A DNA stretch of 6,919 nt from an uncultured Clostridia bacterium (GCA_904502055.1 CAJGDZ010000089.1:1-6919); one strand, 5' to 3'; positions 1-5,866 are shown, counted from the stretch's first letter. The notes: generated by a model not told the origin, from the letters alone. Numbers and translations: made by a program.

Positions 1-46
1 CAAAATCTTTGTGGAAACATTCGATAAAGGCAGGGACAAGAGCAAG

Positions 47-91
47 CCTTCCCCTTTGGGGAAGGGGGACCGCGTGTAGCGGTGGATGAGG
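47..91 (+). repeat. REP-like double-hairpin intergenic element
   Basis: This is a compact non-coding element made of two adjacent stem-loops. The first is CCTTCCCC (47-54), loop TTT, GGGGAAGG (58-65), a perfect 8-bp stem. The second is ACCGC (69-73), loop GTGTA, GCGGT (79-83). A GGATGAGG tail (84-91) follows. The order of a CCTTCCCC hairpin, a GC-rich hairpin and GGATGAGG resembles short dispersed intergenic repeats that I recall from gut Clostridia genomes. That resemblance is from memory; only one copy lies in this window. No T-tract follows either stem, so it is not a standard terminator. A weaker 7-bp stem, TTGCAAA (93-99) with TTTGCAA (109-115), lies just downstream. Confidence 0.6.
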
Positions 92-136
92 TTTGCAAAT
101 AAACAAATTTTGCAAGTCAAAACCTTGTCGCAACAG

Positions 137-154
137 ACCGAGAAACTTCAATTT
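137..154 (+). repeat. 18-nt repeat, copy 1 (inverted partner at 4098-4115)
   Basis: ACCGAGAAACTTCAATTT matches the reverse complement of 4098-4115 (ACCGCAAAACTTCAATTT) at 16 of 18 positions, including 12 contiguous bases. Flanking bases are also loosely alike (CAACAG before one copy, AAACAC before the other). Both copies lie in non-coding spacers 4 kb apart, which points to a dispersed intergenic repeat family. Confidence 0.5.
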
Positions 155-192
155 ATCGTATCAAAATCCAAAAAATATCTTTGTTTTCCCTC

Positions 193-221
193 TTTACTTT
201 TGGAAAAGGTTGTGGTATAAT
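193..221 (+). promoter_or_regulatory. Sigma-A promoter of the tsaE-led operon
   Basis: The -35 element is TTTACT (193-198) and the -10 is a perfect TATAAT (216-221), separated by 17 bases. A TG at 213-214 one base before the -10 makes it an extended -10. Transcription should start near 228, leaving a leader of about 30 bases before the tsaE ATG. The promoter sits inside the longest possible tsaE reading frame and so argues for the downstream start at 258. Confidence 0.8.
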
Positions 222-242
222 TTAGGATGGATTATTTTGCGG

Positions 243-249
243 AAGGAGG
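243..249 (+). promoter_or_regulatory. Ribosome binding site deciding the tsaE start
   Basis: AAGGAGG lies 8 bases before the ATG at 258. It is a near-perfect Shine-Dalgarno sequence and lies downstream of the promoter, so it selects ATG 258 over the in-frame upstream ATG at 93. Confidence 0.85.
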
Positions 250-257
250 ATTTTTCA

Positions 258-710
258 ATGCTCCCAAAAACCGTTATCACACATGCTCCGGACGAAACGG
301 AGGCGGTCGGCAAAAGCTTGGCGGCGGCCATGACCGACGACGGTACCCTGCCCCCCTTTGTCGCGTTTTACGGAGACCTCGGCGTGGGAAAGACCGCGTT
401 TATCCGCGGCTTTGTGTCGGTAATCTCTCCGAGCTCGGCGGTGCGCTCGCCCACCTTTGCTCTCGTCAATGAATATCGTGGCGGGAAGCGCCCGATCTTT
501 CACTTTGATATGTACCGCATTGAGGACGAGGACGACCTCTATTCCATCGGCTTTGACGACTATCCCGATCACGGCATCTGCCTTGTCGAATGGAGCGAGA
601 AGATCCCCTTTGCCCTGCCCGATGACTACATCCGCGTTTTGATCGAGAAAACGCCGTCGGACGAAAACGAACGAATCATTACGATAGAAAGAGCCAAAAG
701 ATTATGCTGA
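258..710 (+). CDS. tsaE: tRNA t6A biosynthesis ATPase TsaE
   Basis: The product is 150 residues, the usual TsaE size. It is the P-loop ATPase that works with TsaB and TsaD in the cytoplasm to place threonylcarbamoyl on A37 of ANN-decoding tRNAs. Visible motifs are Walker A GDLGVGKT (39-46), SPTF (64-67), HFDMYR (82-87) and LVEWSEK (109-115), which carries the family's conserved Glu-Trp near the Walker B position. The start at 258 is chosen because AAGGAGG sits 8 bases upstream and the protein then begins just before the TsaE fold; the frame stays open back to 93, but that extension crosses the promoter. The gene ends in ATGCTGA, overlapping the tsaB start by 7 bases, so the two are probably translationally coupled. 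It is first in a rightward operon. Confidence 0.95.
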   Translation: MLPKTVITHAPDETEAVGKSLAAAMTDDGTLPPFVAFYGDLGVGKTAFIRGFVSVISPSSAVRSPTFALVNEYRGGKRPIFHFDMYRIEDEDDLYSIGFDDYPDHGICLVEWSEKIPFALPDDYIRVLIEKTPSDENERIITIERAKRLC

Positions 711-1411
711 TACTCGCACTTGACAGCACGGCAATTGCCGCCTCGGTCGCGCTTTGCGACGGCGAAAAATTGCTGGCCAATTATACGATCAACCTCGGCA
801 ACACCCACAGTGAAACGCTATTGCCTATGGTGGAGGCCGTGATGAAGGCCGCGCACATACGTGTGGCCGACATCGATCTTTTTGCCGTCTCGGAAGGCCC
901 CGGCTCGTTTACCGGCGTGCGCATCGGTGCCGCTACGGCAAAGGGGCTCGCCTTTGGCAAGTACAAGCCCTGCATCGGCGTTTCCACGCTGGAGGCACTC
1001 GCCTACAACCTCATCGGCTTTGAGGGCATCGCCTGCCCCGTGATGAACGCGCGCCGCTCGCAGGTCTACACCGCGCTCTTTGAGGTGAGCGGCGGCAAAA
1101 CGCTTACGCGCCTTGCGCCCGACCGCGCCATTTCCATCGCGGAGCTGGAGGACGAGCTTTTGACCCAAAACGCGCCCATCTATCTCTCGGGCGACGGCTA
1201 CGACATCACGCGCGAGGGCTTCACGCGTCTTGCCGTAAAGGACACCCCCGCCATCCTCATTCCCCAAAACGCCTACTCGGTCGCTATGTGCGCGCTAAAG
1301 AAGTACAACGAGGGCGTGCGAACCACCGACGTCGAGCTTGCCCCCGTCTACCTCCGCCTTTCGCAGGCCGAGCGCGAACGCGCAGAAAAGCAAAAATCAC
1401 TTGAAATCTAA
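704..1411 (+). CDS. tsaB: tRNA t6A biosynthesis scaffold protein TsaB
   Basis: The product is 235 residues, normal for TsaB. It is a catalytically inactive ASKHA-fold paralog of TsaD and acts as a dimerisation platform in the t6A complex with TsaD and TsaE. Diagnostic segments are LALDSTA near the N-terminus (4-10), HSETLLPMVE (35-44), EGPGSFTGVRIG (64-75) and NARRSQVY (115-122). A C-terminal APVYLR motif precedes a charged tail. The start lies inside the last codons of tsaE, with only a weak AGAAAGAG upstream, so expression probably depends on coupling to tsaE. In many Firmicutes rimI or tsaD comes next; here rpiB follows directly, and neither rimI nor tsaD is in the window. Confidence 0.95.
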   Translation: MLILALDSTAIAASVALCDGEKLLANYTINLGNTHSETLLPMVEAVMKAAHIRVADIDLFAVSEGPGSFTGVRIGAATAKGLAFGKYKPCIGVSTLEALAYNLIGFEGIACPVMNARRSQVYTALFEVSGGKTLTRLAPDRAISIAELEDELLTQNAPIYLSGDGYDITREGFTRLAVKDTPAILIPQNAYSVAMCALKKYNEGVRTTDVELAPVYLRLSQAERERAEKQKSLEI

Positions 1412-1438
1412 TTTTTATACATAAAAAGAGGAAATATT

Positions 1439-1900
1439 ATGGAAAACAAAAACATTCTGATCGGCTCGGATCACGCCGGCTACGAGCTTAAGCTCAAGGT
1501 CATTGAGCACTTAAAGGAGCTTGGCTACACGCCCATCGACGTTGGAAACGACTCGCTGGAGAGCTGCGACTACCCCATTTTCGCCAATCGCCTTTGCGAG
1601 GGCATCAAGGAGGGCAAAGCGCCCCTTGGCATTCTCGTTTGCGGCACGGGCATCGGTATGTCGCTGGTTGCCAACAAGCACAGGGGCATTCGCGCCGCCT
1701 GCTGCTCGGATACCTTCAGCGCTCGCCTCACCCGTGAGCACAACGACGCCAACGTGCTTTGCTTTGGCTCGCGCGTAGTGGGTATGGGCCTCGCCTTCGA
1801 CCTTGTGGACAACTTCCTTTCGGCCGAATACCAGGGTGGCAAGCACGCAAAGCGCGTAGACATGATTACCGCCGTCGAAAACGGCAATATCCTTAAGTAA
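1439..1900 (+). CDS. rpiB: Ribose-5-phosphate isomerase B
   Basis: The product is 153 residues, typical of RpiB. It interconverts ribulose 5-phosphate and ribose 5-phosphate in the non-oxidative pentose phosphate pathway. Visible signatures are IGSDHAGYELK (8-18) with Asp11-His12 at the active site, GILVCGTGIGMSLVANK (64-80) containing the expected catalytic Cys68 and phosphate-binding loop, and REHNDANVLCFGSR (99-112) with conserved His101. AGAGGAAA lies a few bases before the ATG. It sits 27 bases after tsaB in the same direction, consistent with one operon. RpiB, LacA and LacB share this fold; the lack of a lactose or tagatose context and the rpe gene downstream favour ribose-5-phosphate isomerase. 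Allose-6-phosphate isomerase activity cannot be excluded. Confidence 0.93.
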   Translation: MENKNILIGSDHAGYELKLKVIEHLKELGYTPIDVGNDSLESCDYPIFANRLCEGIKEGKAPLGILVCGTGIGMSLVANKHRGIRAACCSDTFSARLTREHNDANVLCFGSRVVGMGLAFDLVDNFLSAEYQGGKHAKRVDMITAVENGNILK

Positions 1901-1913
1901 TTCCCAAAAATTC

Positions 1914-1919
1914 AAAGGA
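1914..1919 (+). promoter_or_regulatory. Ribosome binding site supporting the GTG start of ispD
   Basis: AAAGGA with a 6-base spacer to GTG at 1926, within a purine run (1914-1926), supports initiation at this non-ATG codon. There is no ATG between here and the catalytic nucleotide-binding motif, so the start must be GTG 1926 or another rare codon. Confidence 0.65.
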
Positions 1920-1925
1920 AAGGAA

Positions 1926-2699
1926 GTGAACGAAACGGAAACCCTTGCTCAAAAGCTGGCCGAAGCCATCCGAGGCATATTCGGAAGACCCAAGAAAAGC
2001 CACCATACCACGGCCATTATCGTGGCGGGCGGCAGCTCCAGCCGTATGGGAGACGGTATCTCCAAGCAGATGCTGAAGCTCCACGGCGTTCCCGTGATCG
2101 TTCATACGCTCCTGGCCTTTGAGAGGGCGAGTAGCGTGGACGATATCCTCGTGGCCGCCAAAAAAGAAGAGCTCCCCCTTTACGAGGAGTTCGCCAAAGC
2201 CTATTCCATTACCAAATTCAGAAAAGCGGTGCTCGGCGGCGAGACCAGACAGGCCTCGGTCAAAAACGCCTTTGCCGCCATCGCGGAGAAGACCGACTTT
2301 GTCTCCATTCACGACGGCGCTCGGTGTCTGATCACCCCCGCAGAGATCGACCGCGTAAACGCGGCGGCCTACGCATCGGGGGCGGCGGCCGCCGCCATCC
2401 GCGCCGAGGAGACGGTAAAAAGCGAAAGGAGCGGCCTTATCGAAAGCACGCTTGACCGCGACCACATCTGGCTGGCACGGACGCCGCAGGCGTTCGGCGT
2501 CAACGTCTACCGCACCGCCCTCGCCATAGCCGAGCGGGACAATGTCTCGGTTACCGACGATTGCGCCCTGGTGGAGCACATCGACTACCGCATTCGTCTG
2601 GTGGAATGCTCCAAGCAAAACATCAAGATCACCACGGCAGAGGACACGCTTTTGGCCACCGCGATCCTTGCTATGAGAAGCACGGAGGAGGACGTATGA
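1926..2699 (+). CDS. ispD: 2-C-methyl-D-erythritol 4-phosphate cytidylyltransferase IspD
   Basis: IspD transfers CMP from CTP to methylerythritol phosphate, the third step of the MEP isoprenoid pathway. The protein is 257 residues, somewhat longer than the usual 225-240. Seen motifs are the CTP-binding loop IIVAGGSSSRMG (31-42) with Arg40, then Lys47 in SKQML, GGETRQASV (104-112), HDGAR (129-133), TLDRDHIWLARTPQAF (175-190) with Arg178, TDDCALVE (210-217), and NIKITTAEDTLLA (232-244) with Lys234. These match the substrate-binding Arg and Lys residues known for E. coli IspD. The first 27 or so residues form an extra charged N-terminal stretch that depends on the GTG start. The frame ends in ATGA, overlapping ispF by 4 bases, which indicates translational coupling. 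Confidence 0.94.
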   Translation: MNETETLAQKLAEAIRGIFGRPKKSHHTTAIIVAGGSSSRMGDGISKQMLKLHGVPVIVHTLLAFERASSVDDILVAAKKEELPLYEEFAKAYSITKFRKAVLGGETRQASVKNAFAAIAEKTDFVSIHDGARCLITPAEIDRVNAAAYASGAAAAAIRAEETVKSERSGLIESTLDRDHIWLARTPQAFGVNVYRTALAIAERDNVSVTDDCALVEHIDYRIRLVECSKQNIKITTAEDTLLATAILAMRSTEEDV

Positions 2700-3190
2700 G
2701 GATCGGACACGGATACGACGTTCACCGCTTTGCGGAAGGACGCCACCTCATTCTCGGCGGCGTAGATATTCCCTTTGACCTGGGACTTCTCGGCCACTCG
2801 GATGCCGACGTACTGACGCACGCCGTTATGGACGCCCTTTTGGGCGCGGCGGCGCTCGGCGACATCGGAAAGCACTTTCCCGACACCGACGAGACTTACG
2901 CCGGCGCGAACAGCCTGCGCCTGGCCACGGGCGTGGCGGAGCTTCTCGCGAAGCTTGGCTACCGCATCGTCAACATCGATGCCACCGTGATCGCACAGGC
3001 TCCAAAGCTTGCGCCCCACATCGACACGATGCGCCAAAACCTCGCGGCGGCGCTCGGCATCGCCAAGGGTGACGTCAGCGTCAAGGCTACAACCGAGGAG
3101 GGGCTCGGCTTCACGGGCGAAAAGCTCGGCATTGCCGCGCACGCCGTCTGCCTCATTGAGCAAAAGCACTCACCCCTTACCCGATTATAA
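2696..3190 (+). CDS. ispF: 2-C-methyl-D-erythritol 2,4-cyclodiphosphate synthase IspF
   Basis: IspF cyclises CDP-methylerythritol 2-phosphate with loss of CMP, the fifth step of the MEP pathway, and acts as a trimer. The 164 residues match the normal size. Metal ligands are Asp8 and His10 in RIGHGYDVHRF (2-12) and His42; the GHSDADVLTHAVMDALLGA segment (33-51) is highly typical, as are FPDTD (61-65) and KATTEEGLGFTG (130-141). The start at 2696 puts the conserved MRIGHGYDVH at the N-terminus, has GGAGGAGG just upstream (2682-2690 region) and overlaps the ispD stop as ATGA. The adjacent ispD-ispF order is widespread; some bacteria fuse the two. IspE is not in this window. Confidence 0.96.
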   Translation: MRIGHGYDVHRFAEGRHLILGGVDIPFDLGLLGHSDADVLTHAVMDALLGAAALGDIGKHFPDTDETYAGANSLRLATGVAELLAKLGYRIVNIDATVIAQAPKLAPHIDTMRQNLAAALGIAKGDVSVKATTEEGLGFTGEKLGIAAHAVCLIEQKHSPLTRL

Positions 3191-3193
3191 AAA

Positions 3194-3260
3194 GCACAGA
3201 AAGGACGGCTGCAAACCGCTCACATCCGAAGTTTTTATGTCCCGTCCGCCATTTCTGCGC
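3194..3260. other. Long imperfect stem in the ispF-rpe spacer
   Basis: CAGAAAGGACGG (3197-3208) pairs with CCGTCC (3242-3247) and TTTCTG (3252-3257), with GCCA bulged out. Beyond one A-C mismatch, GC at 3194-3195 can pair with GC at 3259-3260. The enclosed loop is about 33 bases. On the minus strand the outer edge runs straight into TTTTTATAA, so it would look like a terminator for leftward transcription; on the plus strand there is no T-tract. No ORF or clear promoter is seen in 3191-3365. A second small hairpin, GGAAG (3336-3340), CCCG, CTTCC (3345-3349), ends just before the rpe ribosome binding site. Confidence 0.4.
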
Positions 3261-3365
3261 GCATCTTAGTATCAGAATATGACACGAACCCCAATCTGAC
3301 ACCCAAAAAGAATTCACTTCGACAAAAAAACAATCGGAAGCCCGCTTCCAAGGAAAGGATTTTTT

Positions 3366-4037
3366 ATGACGTATATTGCTCCCTCTCTGCTTGCCGCCAA
3401 TTTTGCCAACCTCACTGAGGATCTTCGTAAGATCGAGGAGGCAGGCGCCAACTATCTTCACCTTGATATTATGGACGGCGTATTTGTACCCAACCTCAGC
3501 TTCGGTCCCTGCCTGATCGAAAGCATCCGTCCGGTCAGCAAGCTCTACTTCGACGTGCATCTGATGATCGTAGAGCCCATCCGTTACATAGACAACTTCA
3601 TCGCCGCCGGCGCGGACAGCATCACCATTCACTATGAGAGCTGCAAGAACTGCCGAGACGTGCTTCAATACATACGCGATAAGGAGGTCCGCACGGGCCT
3701 TGCCATTTCGCCCGACACCCCCTGGGACGTGATCGTTCCGCTTCTTGACCTTGTGGACATGGTTCTGGTTATGACCGTTCACCCCGGCTTTGGCGGACAG
3801 AGCCTCATTTACGGCTCGTTGGACAAGGTACGCGAGATCCGAAAGTACATCGACGCGCACGCTCTGAACATCAACATTGAGGTTGACGGCGGCATCAGCG
3901 AAAAGAACATTGGTCTTGCCACCTCCTCGGGTGCCAACGTCATCGTTGCAGGCTCTGCCATCTTCAAGGCACCCAGACCCCGCCAGGCTATCGCCCTTAT
4001 GCGCGAGGCCGCTGAGCAGAATCCTTACGTGGGCTGA
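3366..4037 (+). CDS. rpe: Ribulose-phosphate 3-epimerase
   Basis: Rpe interconverts ribulose 5-phosphate and xylulose 5-phosphate in the pentose phosphate pathway, using a metal-dependent TIM barrel. The 223 residues match the family length. Seen features are APSLLAANF (5-13) with Ser7, LHLDIMDGVFVPNLSFGP (31-48) with metal ligands His32 and Asp34, DVHLMI (63-68) with His65, TVHPGFGGQ (137-145), and EVDGGIS (172-178) with catalytic Asp174 followed by the phosphate-binding VAGSAIF (194-200). AAAGGA lies 6 bases before the ATG. The 175-base gap after ispF is the longest in the cluster, so rpe may be read through from upstream or have its own weak promoter; none is clear. A strong terminator follows 12 bases after the stop. 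Confidence 0.96.
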   Translation: MTYIAPSLLAANFANLTEDLRKIEEAGANYLHLDIMDGVFVPNLSFGPCLIESIRPVSKLYFDVHLMIVEPIRYIDNFIAAGADSITIHYESCKNCRDVLQYIRDKEVRTGLAISPDTPWDVIVPLLDLVDMVLVMTVHPGFGGQSLIYGSLDKVREIRKYIDAHALNINIEVDGGISEKNIGLATSSGANVIVAGSAIFKAPRPRQAIALMREAAEQNPYVG

Positions 4038-4049
4038 TCCAAATCACAT

Positions 4050-4082
4050 AAAAAAGGACAGAGAAAACCTCTGTCCTTTTTT
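4050..4082 (+). terminator. Intrinsic terminator after rpe
   Basis: GGACAGAG (4056-4063), loop AAAAC, CTCTGTCC (4069-4076) forms a perfect 8-bp stem, flanked by six A (4050-4055) and six T (4077-4082). It begins 12 bases past the rpe stop and should end the rightward operon. The flanking A and T runs make it nearly symmetrical, so it could also stop leftward transcripts coming from the mgtC-like genes. Confidence 0.93.
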
Positions 4083-4097
4083 CTATAAAATTTTGTC

Positions 4098-4115
4098 AAA
4101 TTGAAGTTTTGCGGT
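4098..4115 (-). repeat. 18-nt repeat, copy 2 (inverted relative to 137-154)
   Basis: Read on the minus strand this is ACCGCAAAACTTCAATTT, matching 137-154 at 16 of 18 positions. It lies directly after the rpe terminator and before the structured spacer. It could be an edge of a dispersed element shared with the left end of the window. Confidence 0.5.
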
Positions 4116-4142
4116 GTGTTTTGTCTGTAAAGGAGAACGGTC

Positions 4143-4412
4143 GCTTTTGAAAAAGCTCCGCAAAACTTTCCCCTACAGGCAAAACGGCTACGCTTGGTAC
4201 GGAGCCTGAACGGTAACGCGAAAACAACGTGTGTTTCGATGTCCGAGTCATTTTGAGACCTTCTCACGCGTGAGAAGGTCTCAGGCGCGCGAGGTCTGCA
4301 AGCCGAAAAGAGAGCAAACTCTCTTTGTCGGATTGCCGACCTTGCGCTGACGGGAAGTTGGCAGAGACCCATGCTGCAAAAGTTTTCGCCCAGCCTTTTT
4401 CAAAAGGCTGGC
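4143..4412. repeat. Structured non-coding spacer with inverted terminal hairpins (MITE-like)
   Basis: This occupies most of the gene-free 4038-4462 stretch between the convergent rpe and mgtC-like genes. The left arm (4144-4169) and the reverse complement of the right arm (4379-4406) share CTTTTGAAAAAG (12 bases) and AAAACTTT (8 bases) exactly, separated by a divergent core of 6 or 8 bases. Each arm itself folds: GCTTT (4143-4147) with AAAGC (4152-4156), and CCAGCCTTT (4390-4398) with AAAGGCTGG (4403-4411), both with a TGAA or TTCA loop. Between the arms are CAGGC (4176-4180) with GCCTG (4204-4208), the perfect palindrome 4254-4283, AAAGAGAG (4307-4314) with CTCTCTTT (4319-4326), and GTCGG (4327-4331) with CCGAC (4336-4340). 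No target-site duplication was found. Alternatives are two independent repeat units in opposite orientation or a structured RNA. Confidence 0.45.
4254..4283. repeat. Perfect 30-bp palindrome
   Basis: The arm TGAGACCTTCTCACG (4254-4268) is followed with no spacer by its exact reverse complement (4269-4283). The symmetry ends outside (T at 4253, G at 4284). No T-tract follows on either strand, so it is not a normal terminator. It lies almost at the midpoint of the inverted arms at 4144-4169 and 4379-4406. It could be a cruciform or hairpin, or a binding site for a dimeric protein. Confidence 0.85.
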
Positions 4413-4416
4413 CGCC

Positions 4417-4434
4417 GGAGGCACGTATTCCTCC
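4417..4434. other. Small stem-loop next to the right arm
   Basis: GGAGG (4417-4421) pairs with CCTCC (4430-4434) across an 8-base loop. On the minus strand it is the first structure after the second mgtC-like gene (stop at 4463), but it lacks a U-rich tail, so it is at best a weak terminator or part of the adjoining repeat. Confidence 0.3.
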
Positions 4435-4462
4435 CCGACAAATCAAAATTTATCCGTATCGA

Positions 4463-5164
4463 TCAAAGCTCCTCAACCTGCCGTACACTTTCCAACTCCA
4501 TAATTTCACCAAGGATCTGCTCGTGCTTGAATTTCTTTGGAAATTTCAGCGTCAGAATGGCGTTGATGCTGTCGTATTCGGTATTTTTGCTGATCTCGGA
4601 GTCCAAAACCTCGATGCCGCGCTCGCGGAGCACATCAAAGATGCGATACAGCTCGCGTTTGTCGGTGAAATCCACGTACACGTTCATCACACGCGCGCTC
4701 GCCACCAGAAAATACTCCATCTTGGAAAACACCATCTCGGTAAACAACACAAGGAAGGTGGCAAACGCCGCCTCAAGATAGCACCCTGCCCCCGCGGCAA
4801 TGCCCACAATGGCGGCGGTCCACAATCCCGCCGCGGTGGTCAGCCCCTTGACCTGTCGGCGGCGCGTAACAATGATGGCGCCCGCACCGATAAAGCCCAT
4901 GCCGGCAATGACCTGCGCCGAAAGACGGAGCGGATCGGCCGAAAAATGCTCGGGCGAAAGTGCCCGCAGGGACAAAAGGAATTCTCCGATCATCGGAGTC
5001 ATCGCCGAGCCCACACACACCAGAATATGCGTGCGGAAGCCGGCCGCGCGGCGCTTGTGCTCGCGCTCCATACCAATGATGCCACCGCAAATGACGGCCA
5101 AGGCAAAGCGAACCGCAATGCTTACGGTATTGAATTCAGTAAGAAGGGCAAAAAAATCACGCAT
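4463..5164 (-). CDS. MgtC/SapB family membrane protein, second copy
   Basis: The product is 233 residues, the usual MgtC size. The N-terminal part is a multi-helix membrane domain with MgtC hallmarks: GGIIGMER (27-34), AGFRTHILVCVGSAM (41-55), AQVIAGMGFIGAGAIIV (83-99) and VKGLTTAAGLWTAAIVGIAAGAG (105-127, given in full only to mark the extent of the conserved block). The last 75 or so residues form a soluble ACT-like tail (VYVDFTD onward). MgtC proteins are linked to growth at low Mg2+ and to control of ATP synthase in Salmonella; many Firmicutes members have no known role. The start aligns with the neighbour's MKDFF start. AAGGGGG lies 7 bases upstream of the ATG and overlaps the stop of the preceding gene, so the two are co-translated. 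It converges on rpe. Confidence 0.85.
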   Translation of the reverse strand: MRDFFALLTEFNTVSIAVRFALAVICGGIIGMEREHKRRAAGFRTHILVCVGSAMTPMIGEFLLSLRALSPEHFSADPLRLSAQVIAGMGFIGAGAIIVTRRRQVKGLTTAAGLWTAAIVGIAAGAGCYLEAAFATFLVLFTEMVFSKMEYFLVASARVMNVYVDFTDKRELYRIFDVLRERGIEVLDSEISKNTEYDSINAILTLKFPKKFKHEQILGEIMELESVRQVEEL

Positions 5165-5176
5165 CTCCCTACCCCC

Positions 5177-5866
5177 TTACAGCTCTTCCACGCCGCGCAC
5201 ACCGTCCGACGAGGCGATCTCCGCCATAACGACCGCGTGCGGAAGCGAACGGGGAAGACGAACCGAAAGAATGGCCCCCGTGGAAATGCCCTCGGACGCA
5301 CGATTCTTGGTGATCTCCACGTCATAGATCTTTACGTTCAGCTTTTTGAGATTGTCGATGACCCGCCCCAGCGTCTCACTGTCGGCATACTCCACGTAAA
5401 GATTCATATTGCGCGCCGAGGCGATCAAGCGCGCCTCGAGGCGTGAGAAAACGGTAATAGCCAACAACACAAAGACAAAGGCAAAAAGCGCGCCAATGTA
5501 AAAGCCCGCTCCAATGGCAAGTCCGATGCTGGCGGATGCCCAAAGCCCTGCCGCCGTGGTCAAACCCTTGATCTGGTGCCGACCGGTCACAAGGATGGTA
5601 CCCGCACCGAGAAAACCGATGCCGCTGACCACCTGCGCGCCGAGACGCGCAAGATCGGTGGTATAGCCCTCCAGCCAGAGGTGCTGGCTGATCAGCATGG
5701 TCATCGCCGCCCCCAGGCAGACCAGCATATGCGTGCGGAAGCCCGCCGGACGGCGCTTGCGGCCGCGCTCAATGCCGATCAGTCCGCCAAAGATCACCGC
5801 GAGTGCCAGACGAAAAAGCACCGAGGCGGTGTTATATTCCGTTATCAAGGAAAAAAAGTCCTTCAT
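5177..5866 (-). CDS. MgtC/SapB family membrane protein, first copy
   Basis: The product is 229 residues and a paralog of the next gene: over the first 55 residues 37 are identical without gaps. Conserved blocks are GGLIGIERG (27-35), RPAGFRTHMLVCLGAAM (39-55), AQVVSGIGFLGAGTILV (77-93) and GLTTAAGLWASASIG (101-115). It has about five hydrophobic segments between residues 15 and 142, then an ACT-like C-terminal domain (about 150-229) with NLYVEY. The ribosome binding site is unusual, six G (5870-5875) only 3 bases before the ATG, but the start is supported by alignment with the paralog. The spacing to the next gene is 12 bases. No promoter is evident in the 59 bases upstream, so it is probably read from the promoter at 6254-6282 through the small gene before it. 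Confidence 0.86.
   Translation of the reverse strand: MKDFFSLITEYNTASVLFRLALAVIFGGLIGIERGRKRRPAGFRTHMLVCLGAAMTMLISQHLWLEGYTTDLARLGAQVVSGIGFLGAGTILVTGRHQIKGLTTAAGLWASASIGLAIGAGFYIGALFAFVFVLLAITVFSRLEARLIASARNMNLYVEYADSETLGRVIDNLKKLNVKIYDVEITKNRASEGISTGAILSVRLPRSLPHAVVMAEIASSDGVRGVEEL

Noticed and set aside
1..79. Possible C-terminal end of an upstream gene entering the window (plus-strand frame open from base 2 to the TAG at 77-79)
   Set aside because: It is only about 25 codons, runs into the REP-like hairpin and shows no recognisable motif; other frames, including the minus strand, are also open here.
93..257. N-terminal extension of TsaE from the ATG at 93
   Set aside because: It crosses a consensus promoter and a repeat, has no ribosome binding site, and encodes a low-complexity stretch foreign to TsaE; ATG 258 has AAGGAGG in front.
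2561..2695. Longer IspF start within ispD
   Set aside because: The conserved MRIGHGYDVH begins at 2696, with a good ribosome binding site; the extra 45 codons are out-of-frame ispD sequence.
3177..3860. 227-codon open frame on the minus strand across the ispF-rpe gap and rpe
   Set aside because: It is antisense to rpe, has no family motif or ribosome binding site, and exists because GC-rich codons suppress stops on the opposite strand.
4254..4283. The 30-bp palindrome as an intrinsic terminator
   Set aside because: Neither strand has a T-tract after the stem, and the rpe operon already ends at 4050-4082.
4025..4372. 115-codon open frame on the minus strand in the structured spacer
   Set aside because: It spans the rpe terminator, the palindrome and the 18-nt repeat, is rich in Arg, Ser and Phe with no motif, and has no ribosome binding site. 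It is probably translated repeat sequence.
4038..4462. A known structured RNA (tmRNA, RNase P, SRP or 6S) in the gene-free spacer
   Set aside because: None of the conserved core sequences of these RNAs could be seen, and no promoter fits; a repeat element explains the inverted arms better.
4325..5446. 373-codon open frame on the plus strand opposite the mgtC-like genes
   Set aside because: Its His/Arg/Gly-rich product is the mirror of two well-supported MgtC proteins; it has no promoter or ribosome binding site.
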